The notes beneath the pieces were generated by a model. That model searched no databases. It had not been told where the DNA came from and saw only the letters and a list, made by a program, of their open reading frames with translations. Of a DNA stretch of 64,000 nucleotides, positions 25,700 to 35,930 are shown one piece after another. How positions within the stretch are numbered: position 1 is the stretch's first letter; each line of letters opens with the position of its first letter. Origin of the DNA: Nitrospira lenta (GTDB taxonomy: Bacteria; Nitrospirota; Nitrospiria; Nitrospirales; Nitrospiraceae); the NCBI RefSeq assembly GCF_900403705.1, contig NZ_OUNR01000012.1, positions 310,001 to 374,000 on the forward strand, given 5' to 3'. Both the position numbers and the translations under genes were made by a program.

Positions 25700-27424
25700 C
25701 TAGTTCTTTTTCTCTTCCGCCGTGGCCAGAATCGGTTGGAACATGGGATCGGCGTCCAGCACGGCTTTGAGCAATTCGGAATGGAGGAAATACCGCCAGA
25801 CTTCGTCGGTCTTTCCCGGTACTTCATCGAACCAGCGTTTGGCTTCCGTGACGTGGTGTAGCAGCGTGGCCTTGTCCCCGTAGTTGGGCATGAAAATCAT
25901 GCTGTAGGCCATCGTGTATTCCGCCAGGAATTTGTCGAGCGGCAGGTCGGCCACCGCCAGCGAGGCCTCTGCATCGGCATAGGCCCGGTTGATTTCAGGA
26001 TCGTGCAGGATTCTGTTCCACGCGGACTTGTGCAGACGAGACCAGGCGAGTTGCAACAAGGCTTCGGCCTTGGCGGACTTTCTGGTATCGGGGATTTCTT
26101 TTACCAGCGCTTCGTGAGTCTCGATGGCAGCCTGCTGGTCGTTGTTCCAGCGATAGGCGACGCCCAATCGGAACCGGTTATCGAGTTGTTCCGGTCGGAC
26201 TTTGGCGAGAGCTTCCAGAGCCGGCAGCATGCGGAACAGGAAATCGGCCGGCGTCGGCTGAGAGAAGCCGCCCATTTCCATCCCGTTGGACAAGTCTGTC
26301 CGAGTGGATTGCGCATAGATGTTCCAATAGAACTCGTTGGCGACCAGGGTCAGGGCCGGGTCTCGGATCGTGAGATTATGCCCGTTGTTGCCCTCGCGCA
26401 GGAGGACTGCGTAGAGATTTCGAGTGAGCACGGTCAGCGCGTCCGGTTGATTCGGATCGATAATCAGCACGCGGTTGAGCAGGGCCACCCGGTCGCGCAA
26501 CTCAGGAAACGTGGCGGCTCGCGCCGCGGCTGCGGTGAGCGTCCCCGGCTGATCGCCCGGTCCCCACCACACCATAGATTGCGGCAGCGGCCGGCTGATC
26601 TCCGTCGTGAACGGAATTTTCTCCGCGACCATTCCCGCGACGGTCGGTTCGGTGACGACCGGCAGATTGAATACGGCGGTGTCACCCGGGAAGCCATGTT
26701 TCTTCAGTCCCGTGAAGACGACCCATTGAGTTGTGACGGACTTCAGCGATTTGCGCGCCCGCTTGATGGTGTTCGTCCACTTGACCGTCCCTTCGGCATA
26801 GGTGACCGGTGAGGTCAGGGGATCCTGGTACTGTATGTTCAATAGGACGAGTGTCGTGGGCACGGCCAGGATCTTTCCATTGGCGTTCAATCGGAAGGAG
26901 CCGGCGGGCAGGGGTTGGCTCTTGGTGACGGCGACACGGAGTCCGCTGCCCGGAGGGGAAATTCCAAGCTCTTCCATGACGAAGGCCGATGCCGGCGTGC
27001 GCGCGAGTTCGTCTCCGAAGAAGACCAGCGGGCCGGTGCTCGGCCAGAGCACCGTCATTCCCACATCGGTGCGTTTCAACGCAGGCGCATGGGCGGTCTT
27101 CAGATTCTCCCAACAGGATTCATATGAAGGGTCGGTCGCCGGCGGGTAGGCCTTCACTTTCGATGGCGCGGCCGCTACCAGGCGAAATTGACAGGCAAAG
27201 TCCAACTGTCCGACCGTGACGCGATCTCCCTTGGCGAGGGCCTCGGTATAACGAAGGGCGGCATCGGCAGCTGGGGTGTTGGCCTGGCGGGCCGGTTTGG
27301 ATTTGTGCGAGGAGGCCGCGAAGGCGGTCTCCATTCCAGACCATCCTGCCAAGAGGGCGGTCATCAGCGTGAACAGGATGGGCGCGCGAAAGGTATTGCG
27401 GATACGACCATGCATCATCATCAC
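25700..27424 (-). CDS. Large exported protein with helical repeats, unknown
   Basis: Protein of 574 residues beginning with four consecutive Met codons, so the exact start is open. The signal peptide ends AFAAS (about 37). The N-terminal half is beta-rich. The C-terminal half (about 290-560) is helical with TPR-like spacing (RVLIIDPNQPDALTVLTRNLYAVL; RFRLGVAYRWNNDQQAAIETHEALVKEIP). No family recognised. A periplasmic scaffold or solute-binding role would fit, as inference only. The next genes upstream on this strand are the anti-sigma and sigma genes. Confidence 0.7.
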   Translation of the reverse strand: MMMMHGRIRNTFRAPILFTLMTALLAGWSGMETAFAASSHKSKPARQANTPAADAALRYTEALAKGDRVTVGQLDFACQFRLVAAAPSKVKAYPPATDPSYESCWENLKTAHAPALKRTDVGMTVLWPSTGPLVFFGDELARTPASAFVMEELGISPPGSGLRVAVTKSQPLPAGSFRLNANGKILAVPTTLVLLNIQYQDPLTSPVTYAEGTVKWTNTIKRARKSLKSVTTQWVVFTGLKKHGFPGDTAVFNLPVVTEPTVAGMVAEKIPFTTEISRPLPQSMVWWGPGDQPGTLTAAAARAATFPELRDRVALLNRVLIIDPNQPDALTVLTRNLYAVLLREGNNGHNLTIRDPALTLVANEFYWNIYAQSTRTDLSNGMEMGGFSQPTPADFLFRMLPALEALAKVRPEQLDNRFRLGVAYRWNNDQQAAIETHEALVKEIPDTRKSAKAEALLQLAWSRLHKSAWNRILHDPEINRAYADAEASLAVADLPLDKFLAEYTMAYSMIFMPNYGDKATLLHHVTEAKRWFDEVPGKTDEVWRYFLHSELLKAVLDADPMFQPILATAEEKKN

Positions 27425-27593
27425 CTATTTCCTGAACGAACATAATAAGGGCTAAAGAAGGATACTGTAGCATGACGTCGGACGAATCTGAAAGAGGCCA
27501 GGGGAGCGGACTTCCCGCTGTTTATCGGTGACGGCAGCCGTGCTGAGTGGGCCATGTTTGACCCATTCAGGAATCGTGAAAAGCGTGGCGGCG

Positions 27594-27893
27594 TTAGCGC
27601 GGCCGCGCAGCTCGGAGAATGTCGGTTCGCATGCGGGCTCGTTCGGCTTGTGAGAGGGCCGGGGTCGGTCGGTGTTGGCAGAGGGCGACCGTTTGTCTGA
27701 GCGAGGCGACGAATTCTTCGCAGTTGGGGCAGGCGCCGAGGTGTTTCCGCAATTCATCGCACAGCGTGCCGGGCAATTCATCGTCGATATAGGCGGAGAG
27801 CTTTTTTAGGATGGCCACACAGCGTCCTTTCCCGTGACGGTGGGGGCGGGCGGGTTTCCGCTGAACGGATCGGGTCGGCGTCCGTTTGGCCAT
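27594..27893 (-). CDS. Zinc-finger anti-sigma factor (zf-HC2)
   Basis: Protein of 99 residues. A basic N-terminus precedes the anti-sigma zinc motif: a Cys (in GRCVAILKKLSAYIDDEL) followed by HLGACPNC, giving the C...H-x3-C-x2-C zinc set of ZAS domains. No membrane helix is present, so it is a soluble RsrA/ChrR-like regulator that may sense redox or zinc state. It starts 2 bp after the ECF sigma stop, so sigma and anti-sigma are made together. Confidence 0.9.
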   Translation of the reverse strand: MAKRTPTRSVQRKPARPHRHGKGRCVAILKKLSAYIDDELPGTLCDELRKHLGACPNCEEFVASLRQTVALCQHRPTPALSQAERARMRTDILRAARPR

Positions 27894-27895
27894 GG

Positions 27896-28537
27896 CTAGC
27901 GTCCTCCTTGCGTGAACGAGTGGCCGTTGTGCGAGGGTTCGGATGCGGCAATCCCCTGAGCGCTGAGCTCGCGCCGGACAAACAAGCGTGCCCGGTGCAG
28001 CCGGGATTTCACGGCGCGCTCGTTGAGCCCGACGATACTGCCGACTTCTTTGGCGCTCAAGCCTTCCATGTCGCGCAGTACCAGCACCATGCGATATTTC
28101 TTGGGCAGTTTGGCAATCGCCTGATCGAGCGCCTGGCGCAGTTCTTTATTCTGCAGCGCCTCTTCCGGGCTGAGCCCGTCCACCGGAATCTGCAGGCGAA
28201 ACTCCCCTTCCGAGGTCGGGATAAATTCTTCCAGCGACAATTCCCGGTCGGGCGCGCCTTTCCGCTTGCGGCGCATGCGCGAGCAGGCCCGTGCTGCAAT
28301 GGCATAGAGCCAGGTCGAGACCTGCGCGTCTCCGCGGAATGTCTGATAGCCCCGGTAGGCATTGAGAAACGTTTCCTGGACCAGATCCTTTGCCGCTTCG
28401 GGTTCTCCGCAGAGTCTGGTCGCAAAGCGGTACATCTGATCGACATGGTCTCGATATAGCGTATCGAAGCTCGCAGCGGTACGCGCCTCATTGCGTGAGA
28501 CCGGCGTGGGTTTTGGGGCGTGAGCGAGTGTTTTCAT
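27896..28537 (-). CDS. ECF-type RNA polymerase sigma factor
   Basis: Protein of 213 residues. Region 2 is visible as YRFATRLCGEPEAAKDLVQETFLNAYRG with the TWLYAIAARACSRMRR recognition helix. Region 4 reads LPKKYRMVLVLRDMEGLSAKEVGSIVGLNERAVKSRLHRAR, a clear helix-turn-helix. No C-terminal extension. It is paired with a zf-HC2 anti-sigma factor and flanked by genes for two exported proteins, which are candidate regulon members. The 64 bp upstream should hold an autoregulated promoter. Confidence 0.95.
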   Translation of the reverse strand: MKTLAHAPKPTPVSRNEARTAASFDTLYRDHVDQMYRFATRLCGEPEAAKDLVQETFLNAYRGYQTFRGDAQVSTWLYAIAARACSRMRRKRKGAPDRELSLEEFIPTSEGEFRLQIPVDGLSPEEALQNKELRQALDQAIAKLPKKYRMVLVLRDMEGLSAKEVGSIVGLNERAVKSRLHRARLFVRRELSAQGIAASEPSHNGHSFTQGGR

Positions 28538-28601
28538 GCTGGTGGGTGAGAGTCTACGGAGAGAGCGAAAACCCTGTCAAGAGTGACAGCCGGCTTGGAG
28601 C

Positions 28602-29573
28602 TTAGTCAGAGTGATAGAAGTCGACAACCGCCCCGTCGCCATTGAGCTCAACGGTGATCGGACTGCCTTCTTTGGCTCCGGCTAGAGCGGATTTCCCGCG
28701 ATCGGTCGGGAACGTTTGTTCGCCGGCAGGGGTCCAGAACCGTACCTCGGTGCGGTCCGGTGTCGAGAATTCGAGCGGGCCGGTGATGAACCGGCGTATC
28801 GGGGCCGCTCCATTGGGTGGGGTCAAGTCGGCCACGACTGAGTGGTGATGAACATGCAGGGTCATGGTCTGGCCGACCTTGGCGTTTTTGATCCCGATCT
28901 TGGCATTGACGTTGATGACGCCGACCGGTGTTTTAAAGAAAATGAAATTCGATTTGAGTTTGGATACGGTCCCGCTCAGGAGCACATGCGCGTCCGATCC
29001 ACTGGGGGGCACTTGGCCGATCTGCAAATCGAATTGAAGGTCGTGCACGCCGATGATCGTGCCGGTGCCGTCGACTTCCACGGTGACCGGATCGCCGTCA
29101 CGGAGTGCGGAGAGTTGCGACTCATGCGTGCCGTAGGGAAACGGCATGTCACCGTCCGGAGTCCAGCGGGTCAATTCTTTCGTACCATCTGAGCCCTTCA
29201 CCACGGGGCCGGTCAGATAGCGATGGACGAGAGAATCGTCGGCCCGCTTGCGGATTTCAACGGCCATGCTGGATTCGTGAATCCAGAATGAGACGCGCTG
29301 CGAGGCGCGCATGTCCTTGAGCGTGGTTTTTGAACTGAGGGTGAGTAACCCGACGGGAGTTTTCAAAAATACAATGCCGGGCTTCGCCCGCCAGACCGAA
29401 CCTTTCAAGGCGATCGATGGACTGGTTTCGTCGTGATCGGTCGCAGCAGCCGGATCCGGTTGGGTGTCCGGGAAGGTTTGCGCGACACTTGACGCGGGGA
29501 ATCCTAGCGGCAAGAGTCCGCTGAGAGCGGCGCAGAGGAGGGTGAGGCGGAAGATAGGCGATGGTGGCGTCAT
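28602..29573 (-). CDS. Exported protein with two tandem homologous domains
   Basis: Protein of 323 residues from MTPPSPIFRL. The signal peptide ends SVAQ (about 31). Two copies of a domain of about 125 residues follow. Matching blocks are GIVFLKTPVGLLTL / NFIFFKTPVGVINV, RYLTGPV / RFITGPL, TRWTPDGDMPFPYG / VRFWTPAGEQTFPTD and DGDPVTVEVDGTG / EGSPITVELNGDG. The repeated small beta domains resemble OB/SH3-like folds. Function unknown. It lies next to the sigma factor operon but reads separately. Confidence 0.75.
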   Translation of the reverse strand: MTPPSPIFRLTLLCAALSGLLPLGFPASSVAQTFPDTQPDPAAATDHDETSPSIALKGSVWRAKPGIVFLKTPVGLLTLSSKTTLKDMRASQRVSFWIHESSMAVEIRKRADDSLVHRYLTGPVVKGSDGTKELTRWTPDGDMPFPYGTHESQLSALRDGDPVTVEVDGTGTIIGVHDLQFDLQIGQVPPSGSDAHVLLSGTVSKLKSNFIFFKTPVGVINVNAKIGIKNAKVGQTMTLHVHHHSVVADLTPPNGAAPIRRFITGPLEFSTPDRTEVRFWTPAGEQTFPTDRGKSALAGAKEGSPITVELNGDGAVVDFYHSD

Positions 29574-29728
29574 GATCGCAGGGTCGTGTGTTTCAGACAA
29601 TGAGCCGTTCAAGGCTCGATCCAGCCAGTCTGCGAATAACATGAGGGTGTGAACGAGTCAAGTTCAAACCCATTCGCCTCGTAATGTTACGAGGTGAACC
29701 GCTTAGAGAATATTCGCGAAGGGCGCCG

Positions 29729-31105
29729 TCATTTCTTGCGGATGAGCAAGCGCAGCGGCGTGCCGGAAAATCCGTAGGCGTCCCGGAGCTGGTGTTCGAG
29801 AAATCCAATATACGACGGGCCCACGTCTTGTGGGTGTCCGCAAAACAAGGCGAACGAAGGTGGCTTCGTCGCCACTTGGGTGATGAATGCAGCCTTCGAC
29901 GTTTTCGAGGGTTTGCCTTTTCGAACCGGGAGGGGATGCGACTCCAGGATTTTTTGGAGCCATTGATTGAGCGCTCCGGTCGGCACGCGTTTATTGAACG
30001 ATGCATAGACCGTGTTGATGTTGGGGAAGAGCTGATGCAGTGAATCGGGTTGAGCGGCGGATCCAAAGAGGACGGGCGCCCAGGTCAGGAATGGAAAACG
30101 CCGATGGAGTTCGCGCTCATATTCCTGGCGGGCCTCGGCATCGTTGGCCCGGAGATCCCACTTGTTCACGAGCAGCATGCAGGCGCGTCCCTGCTTGAGT
30201 ACCGCCCCGGCGATTTTCGTGTCCTGTTCCGTGACGCCTTCTACCGCGTCGAGCAGCAGGACGGCCACATCAGAACGGCCGATGGCTCTCAGTGAGCGCA
30301 TGACGCTATATCCTTCGAGCCCCGGCTCGATGCGGCCGCGGCGGCGGATGCCGGCCGTATCCGTGAAAATATAGCGCTGGTCGCCGTGTACGACGAGCGA
30401 ATCGATCGGGTCGCGTGTGGTGCCGGGCATATCGCTGACGACGACGCGTTCTTCACCCAGGACGGCATTGGTCAATGTGGACTTGCCCACGTTTGGGCGG
30501 CCCACGAGCGCGATCCGCGGGAGTTGCGTGAGTTCCGTGGTCTCATCCGCCGGGGGTAATAGCGGGTAGAGGTCGTCCAGTAATTCGGATACGCCGATGC
30601 CATGTTCGGCGGAGACGGCGTGGAGCTCGGACTTGCCCAATTGATAAAAATCGGCAATGAGCGGTTCGGCTTTCGGGGTATCAATCTTGTTGATCACGTA
30701 AAAGATCGGCTTGGTTACGCCGCGCAGGAGCTTTACGACCTCGTGATCCGGCGGCGTTAAACCCGCCCGGCCATCTAGGATGAACATGAGGATGTCGGCT
30801 TCGGCGATGGCCAGTTCGGATTGCCGGCGAATCAAGGTCAGCATGCCGTCGGAGGAGGAGAGATCGAGTCCGCCGGTGTCGACCAGCCGGAATTTGCGGT
30901 CGAGATAGGTTGCATCTGCATAGTTGCGATCGCGGGTCACGCCGGGGACGTCGTCCACGATGGCGGTTTTGACCCCGAGGATCTTATTGAACAGAGTCGA
31001 TTTCCCCACGTTCGGCCGGCCGATGATGGCGACCAGCGGCATCGGCGCCGCAGAGCTGAACGGCAGGGTTTTGGTCTTCGTTGGCGAATCACGCATCTTT
31101 TTCAT
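29729..31105 (-). CDS. der: Ribosome biogenesis GTPase Der
   Basis: Protein of 458 residues, the normal length for Der/EngA. Two tandem GTPase domains are visible: GRPNVGKSTLFNK with NKIDTPKAE, and GRPNVGKSTLTNA with NKWDLRAND. The G2/G3 blocks are DVPGVTRDRN / DTGGLD and DMPGTTRDPI / DTAGIRR. The KH-like C-terminal domain follows and ends GTPLRLLIRKK. It is needed for 50S subunit maturation. A 22-residue extension precedes the first G domain; the start could be at the later Met. Confidence 0.97.
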   Translation of the reverse strand: MKKMRDSPTKTKTLPFSSAAPMPLVAIIGRPNVGKSTLFNKILGVKTAIVDDVPGVTRDRNYADATYLDRKFRLVDTGGLDLSSSDGMLTLIRRQSELAIAEADILMFILDGRAGLTPPDHEVVKLLRGVTKPIFYVINKIDTPKAEPLIADFYQLGKSELHAVSAEHGIGVSELLDDLYPLLPPADETTELTQLPRIALVGRPNVGKSTLTNAVLGEERVVVSDMPGTTRDPIDSLVVHGDQRYIFTDTAGIRRRGRIEPGLEGYSVMRSLRAIGRSDVAVLLLDAVEGVTEQDTKIAGAVLKQGRACMLLVNKWDLRANDAEARQEYERELHRRFPFLTWAPVLFGSAAQPDSLHQLFPNINTVYASFNKRVPTGALNQWLQKILESHPLPVRKGKPSKTSKAAFITQVATKPPSFALFCGHPQDVGPSYIGFLEHQLRDAYGFSGTPLRLLIRKK

Positions 31106-31170
31106 AGGTCCGCGACCGTATCACATGAATTTTGGCAAACACAACCGGTGTCAGGTACACTTCCGGATCA

Positions 31171-31857
31171 ATGAGGCAATTTGGCGTCAATTGGGCTGAA
31201 ATCGATGACGTGCTGCTCGATATGGACGGCACGTTGCTGGACCGGCATTTCGATAACTTCTTTTTCGAAGAAGAGTTGCCGCGCCGCTATGCGACCCTTC
31301 ATGGTCTTCCGTTTGAAGCATCGCGCGATCGTTTGATGGCGATGTATCGATCGGTGGAAGGGGAATTGGCCTGGACCGATCTCCACTATTGGACCGAACG
31401 GGTGGGGATCGATGTGGTGGCGATGCACAAGGAGTTGGATGGTCTGATCGGATTTCTTCCCGGGGCGGAGCCGTTCCTCACGGAAGTTCGTCGGCGTGGA
31501 AAGCGGATCACGATCCTCACCAATGCGCATGCGTCAGGGGTCGCGGTCAAAACGGCCAAAACCGGACTGGATCGCTATGTGGATCGGATCGTCGATGCGG
31601 CCGAGGTCGGCTATCTCAAAATGCGTTCGGAATATTGGCCTGCCTGCCAGAAGCTTGTCGGGTTTGATCCAACGCGCGCACTCTTTGTGGATGATGACGA
31701 GGGGTGTCTCCGTGCGGCACTGCGGTTCGGTCTGGCTCAGATCGTCCACAGCGCCAAATCCAGCTCGCAACGGCCTGCCGAAGCATCGAGCATCTTCCCC
31801 TCGATCGAGCATATGACGGCGCTGCTCGATGGTCATCCGTTTCCGGCTAGGCGCTGA
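31171..31857 (+). CDS. HAD hydrolase, GMP/IMP nucleotidase-like
   Basis: About 228 residues from MRQFGVNWAE; an upstream in-frame ATG at 31132 is possible. Motifs: LLDMDGTLLDRHFD (motif I with the two Asp), LTNAHASG (motif II), LKMRSEYW (motif III Lys) and FVDDDEGCLRAALRFG (motif IV). The DRHFDNFFFEEELPRRYA opening is characteristic of YrfG-type GMP/IMP nucleotidases. It is divergent from der by 66 bp. Its last 11 bp overlap the 3' end of the methyltransferase gene on the other strand. Confidence 0.87.
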   Translation: MRQFGVNWAEIDDVLLDMDGTLLDRHFDNFFFEEELPRRYATLHGLPFEASRDRLMAMYRSVEGELAWTDLHYWTERVGIDVVAMHKELDGLIGFLPGAEPFLTEVRRRGKRITILTNAHASGVAVKTAKTGLDRYVDRIVDAAEVGYLKMRSEYWPACQKLVGFDPTRALFVDDDEGCLRAALRFGLAQIVHSAKSSSQRPAEASSIFPSIEHMTALLDGHPFPARR

Positions 31858-32494
31858 GGCCCGCCCGGTCCGCCCGAGCAATTCCGCGGTATAGTTCTCC
31901 CCCGATTCGCGGTACTCCCTCCATTGCAAAGCGATCGAGTTGCAGAATGCGCAGTCCTGCCTCGCGAATCAGCTGATCGATCCGCCGATTCAGATTGCAG
32001 CCACAGCCGATGACGTTCTGAATCGGATTTAGCCGGTCCTGCCAAGCGGCTGTCCGAGCATCGTCGCTCCGGCCATGCTCGATGAACAGAAACTGGCCGG
32101 TCGGCTTCAGCACGCGTCGTACCTCTTGTAGGGCCTGTACGGGATCAGGAATCGTACAGAGCGTCCAGGTGCTCACGACATGGTCGAAGATCCCATCTTC
32201 ATAGGGAAGCCGTTCTGCGCTGAGATAGGTGATCTCGACAGGAAAGGCCACGGCGGCCCTCCGTTCCGCGACGCGAACAGGCAGCAATGGTACCGGATCG
32301 ACGGCTCGGAGCCGTAGGACTCGGGGTGGGTAGCAAGCCAGATTGAGACCGGTGCCCAGTCCAATTTCCAGGACTTCGCCGGCGACGTTTTTGAGTAAAT
32401 CGGCTCGCAACCGCTGGAATTCAAGCCCACTCATGACTCGGTCCATAAGGCGGGGAAAGAGTCGATTGGCGTAAAAACCCATAAAGATATTCAT
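31847..32494 (-). CDS. Class I SAM-dependent methyltransferase
   Basis: Protein of 215 residues from MNIFMGFYAN with a GGGGG site upstream. Motif I is VLEIGLGTGLNLACYP, motif II LRAVDP, and post-motif HVVSTWTLCTIPDPVQALQEVRRVLKPTG. It is similar to UbiE/phospholipid methyltransferase-like (Methyltransf_11) proteins, including the FLFIEHG segment common in phosphatidylethanolamine or arsenite methyltransferase relatives. Substrate is not assignable. It converges with the nucleotidase gene, with overlap of 3' ends. Confidence 0.88.
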   Translation of the reverse strand: MNIFMGFYANRLFPRLMDRVMSGLEFQRLRADLLKNVAGEVLEIGLGTGLNLACYPPRVLRLRAVDPVPLLPVRVAERRAAVAFPVEITYLSAERLPYEDGIFDHVVSTWTLCTIPDPVQALQEVRRVLKPTGQFLFIEHGRSDDARTAAWQDRLNPIQNVIGCGCNLNRRIDQLIREAGLRILQLDRFAMEGVPRIGGELYRGIARADRAGLSA

Positions 32495-32638
32495 CGGAGT
32501 ACCCCCTTTGTAGGAGCCGGTTCCCTCCCTCTGCACGGTAGGCAGGTTGTCACCTGGGCCATATACTCAACCTATCAGTGCAATTCATTAGATCGATTGT
32601 GGCTGTGGGATTCAACAGGATCACGACGGAGGTGGAGC

Positions 32639-33367
32639 ATGATGGATATTCAACAGTGGCGGCAGGTACTCGGGGTGCCACGGTGGTTTACTCTCGGACT
32701 CGCGGTGTCGACGATGTTGTTCACGTCGGTTGTCCAGGCAGAAACGTATGTCGCCGGGCAGCTCGGCTTTACTCTGGCTCAGGATACCACGCGCGGCCGG
32801 GCAAACGATCCCACGTACTCGGGGTTGGCAACCGGGACATCGGTTTCCAATGTCAATTTGAACAATTCGGTGATGTACGGTGTGAAAGTGGGGCACTATT
32901 TTGAGTCGGTCTCGTGGTTGGGTGTCGAACTGGAAGGATTTGTGACGTCTCCCCATCGGCCTCAGCAGCGATTGACGCTTGCGGTGCCGGGAAGCGGGAA
33001 TGTGACCGTGGAAGAGGGAGGCGCGACGAATCGGTTGATCGTGGTGTCGCCTCTCCTGATGGTGCGGTATCAGGCTGGGGCCTTTGAGCCCTATGCGGGG
33101 GTCGGGCCTGGTTTGATGATGTTGCATCAGCAACAGCTGACCTCGGCCGCGAGCGGGACGGCGTATTCGCAGTCTTATACGGGGATCGGTCTCAATACCC
33201 AAGTCGGACTGCGTTATCGACTGACCGATCATGTTTCGATGTTCGGAGAATGGAAATTCAATTATGCCCGTCTGGACCTTCCCGGCCAGGCGGACGTCGG
33301 TCATTTTGGTATCAACGCGATTGCGACGCTCCACCACTTTGTGTTCGGCATCGGCTACCATTTCTAG
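32639..33367 (+). CDS. Outer membrane beta-barrel protein (OmpA/OmpW-like fold)
   Basis: About 242 residues from MMDIQQWRQV, with GGAGG 6 bp upstream. The signal peptide ends VVQAET. The mature protein alternates beta strands: YVAGQLGFTLAQDTT at the start, YAGVGPGLMML in the middle, and a terminal barrel strand VFGIGYHF ending in Phe, the signal recognised by the BAM complex. This is the eight-strand outer-membrane barrel type. Role unknown. It is monocistronic, upstream of leuS. Confidence 0.85.
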   Translation: MMDIQQWRQVLGVPRWFTLGLAVSTMLFTSVVQAETYVAGQLGFTLAQDTTRGRANDPTYSGLATGTSVSNVNLNNSVMYGVKVGHYFESVSWLGVELEGFVTSPHRPQQRLTLAVPGSGNVTVEEGGATNRLIVVSPLLMVRYQAGAFEPYAGVGPGLMMLHQQQLTSAASGTAYSQSYTGIGLNTQVGLRYRLTDHVSMFGEWKFNYARLDLPGQADVGHFGINAIATLHHFVFGIGYHF

Positions 33368-33494
33368 CGTTTCTTCGGGGGCCGGCGAATCGGGTCCTGC
33401 CGGCCCCCACCCGCTCCACACTCCTCTTCCCATTGTTGTTGCCCCTGCCGGTCTGTGCTAGAGTTCCACGATTTTTTAATCCCCCCGGAGAGTC

Positions 33495-35930
33495 ATGGCA
33501 AAAGGGTACGATCATCACGCGCTGGAAGTGAAGTGGCAGGCCTATTGGGAAGAGCATCGCCCGTTTCGCGCCCACCAGGACACGACCAAACCGAAGTTTT
33601 ATTGCCTCGATATGTTTCCCTATCCTTCCGGGTCCGGGCTTCATGTCGGGCATCTGGAAGGCTACACCGCGACGGATATCGTTTCTCGCTACAAACGCAT
33701 GCGGGGATTCAATGTGCTCCATCCGATGGGCTGGGATGCCTTCGGTCTGCCGGCCGAGCAATATGCGGTGAAGACCGGCGTGCATCCGGCCCTCACGACC
33801 GCGCAAAACATCGCGACGTTCAAACGGCAGATGAAGCGGGTGGGGTTGTCCTATGATTGGGAGCGGGAGCTCAGCACCACCGATCCCGATTACTATCGCT
33901 GGACGCAATGGATCTTTCTTCAACTCTATAAGCGTGGGCTGGCTTATGTCGCCGAAGTCCCGGTCAATTGGTGTCCGGCGCTTGGCACGGTGCTGGCGAA
34001 CGAAGAAATCGTCGACGGCAAAAGCGAGGTCGGCGGGTTCGACGTCGTTCGCAAACCCATGCGTCAGTGGGTCTTGAAGATTACTGCCTATGCCGATCGG
34101 CTCCTCGAAGATTTGAAGCTGGTGGAATGGCCTGCCAGTACGCTCGAAATGCAGAAGAATTGGATCGGTCGGTCGATCGGCGCGGAAGTGGATTTTGCCC
34201 TGGCCGATACCCGTGGAACGATTCGGGTCTTTACCACCAGGCCCGATACGCTCTTCGGTGCGACCTATATGGTGTTGGCGCCCGAGCATCCGCTGGTGGA
34301 TGTGGTAACCAGCGCCTCCCAGAAGGCCGCCGTCGTGGCCTATCGCGATGCGGCCTCCAGAAAGAGCGATTTACAGCGGCAGGAACTGGACAAGGAAAAG
34401 ACCGGCGTGTTCACGGGCGGGTATGCGATCAACCCGGTGAACGGCGAACGGTTGCCGGTCTGGCTGGCGGATTACGTTCTCATGAGCTACGGCACCGGCG
34501 CGATCATGGCGGTTCCGGCGCATGATGAGCGGGATTGGGCCTTTGCTAAGACCTATCAGTTGCCTATTCGCGAAGTGATTCAAGGTGGTCAGGTTCAGGA
34601 GGCGGCCTTTGTCGCGACGGATCGCGGCACGGTCGTGAACTCGGCCATGCCGGACGGGTCCTTGTCTCTGAACGGGATGAAACCGGCGGAGGCGATTCCG
34701 GCGATCACGGCCTGGCTGGAGCAACAGGGTAAGGGAAAGAAGGCGATCAACTATAAGTTGCGCGATTGGCTCTTTGCCCGGCAGCGTTATTGGGGAGAGC
34801 CGTTCCCGATTGTGTGGGTGGATGGGGAGTCACACCCGTTGCCGGAGGAACAGCTGCCGTTGATCTTGCCAGAGACCAGCAATTTCAAACCGTCAGGCAG
34901 TGGAGAAAGTCCACTGGCGAACTTGGAAGAGTGGCTGGTGACGACCGATCCTCACACAGGGAAACCGGCCCGGCGTGAAACGAATACGATGCCGCAGTGG
35001 GCCGGTTCCTGCTGGTACTATCTCCGCTTCGCCGATCCAAAGAATGCGAAGCAATTGGTGGACCCGGCGATGGAGCGCTATTGGCTGCCGGTCGATCTCT
35101 ACGTCGGCGGCAGTGAACATGCCGTGCTGCATCTGCTCTATGCACGCTTCTGGCACAAGGTGCTCTTCGACATCGGGGTGGTGAGCACGCCGGAACCGTT
35201 TAAGAAGCTGGTGCATCAAGGTATTGTCTTGGGCGAAGACAATCAGAAGATGTCCAAGTCCCGCGGGAATGTCGTCAATCCAGACGATATGATGGACCAG
35301 TTCGGCGCCGACGCGGTGCGGCTCTATGAAATGTTCATGGGGCCGTTGGAAGCGATGAAGCCCTGGAGTACGCGCGGGGTTGAAGGGGTGACTCGTTTTT
35401 TAGAGCGGACTTGGCGATTGATCGTGACGGAAGAGGGCGGGCTGTCTGCGTCGGTGGTGTCGGCATCGCCCAGTCTTGAGCATCAACGGCTGTTGCATCA
35501 GACCATCAAGAAAGTCTCGGAGGATATCGACGAACTCCGGTTCAACACCGCCATTGCGCAAATGATGGTGTTCACCAATGAGATGACCAAGGCCGAACCG
35601 CGCCCACGGGCCTTGCTCGAGCCGTTTGTGTTGCTGCTGTCGCCCTTTGCACCGCATGTGGCGGAGGAGCTGTGGGCTATTCTCGGTCATGCGCCGAGCG
35701 TGTCTCAGCAACCCTGGCCGCAGTTTGATCCGGCGTTGACGGTGAGCGACCGGCTGACGATCCCCGTCCAGGTGAACGGGAAGCTTCGTGGCAAGATCGA
35801 GGTGGCAGCAGATACCGCGCGCGATACGGTAGAGCGAGCTGCTCGTGAAACAGTGGCGGAATGGCTGCAAGGCAACGAGCCGAAAAAAGTGATTTACGTC
35901 GAGAAGAAGCTCGTGAACTTCGTCATATGA
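33495..35930 (+). CDS. leuS: Leucyl-tRNA synthetase
   Basis: Protein of 811 residues, normal for bacterial LeuRS. HIGH motif region [16 protein letters not shown], the CP1 editing domain ([35 protein letters not shown]), the KMSKS motif in [16 protein letters not shown], and the C-terminal tRNA-binding domain ([12 protein letters not shown]). It charges tRNA-Leu. It is followed by lptE with a four-base overlap and then holA, a gene order conserved in many Gram-negative bacteria. Confidence 0.98.
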   Translation: MAKGYDHHALEVKWQAYWEEHRPFRAHQDTTKPKFYCLDMFPYPSGSGLHVGHLEGYTATDIVSRYKRMRGFNVLHPMGWDAFGLPAEQYAVKTGVHPALTTAQNIATFKRQMKRVGLSYDWERELSTTDPDYYRWTQWIFLQLYKRGLAYVAEVPVNWCPALGTVLANEEIVDGKSEVGGFDVVRKPMRQWVLKITAYADRLLEDLKLVEWPASTLEMQKNWIGRSIGAEVDFALADTRGTIRVFTTRPDTLFGATYMVLAPEHPLVDVVTSASQKAAVVAYRDAASRKSDLQRQELDKEKTGVFTGGYAINPVNGERLPVWLADYVLMSYGTGAIMAVPAHDERDWAFAKTYQLPIREVIQGGQVQEAAFVATDRGTVVNSAMPDGSLSLNGMKPAEAIPAITAWLEQQGKGKKAINYKLRDWLFARQRYWGEPFPIVWVDGESHPLPEEQLPLILPETSNFKPSGSGESPLANLEEWLVTTDPHTGKPARRETNTMPQWAGSCWYYLRFADPKNAKQLVDPAMERYWLPVDLYVGGSEHAVLHLLYARFWHKVLFDIGVVSTPEPFKKLVHQGIVLGEDNQKMSKSRGNVVNPDDMMDQFGADAVRLYEMFMGPLEAMKPWSTRGVEGVTRFLERTWRLIVTEEGGLSASVVSASPSLEHQRLLHQTIKKVSEDIDELRFNTAIAQMMVFTNEMTKAEPRPRALLEPFVLLLSPFAPHVAEELWAILGHAPSVSQQPWPQFDPALTVSDRLTIPVQVNGKLRGKIEVAADTARDTVERAARETVAEWLQGNEPKKVIYVEKKLVNFVI

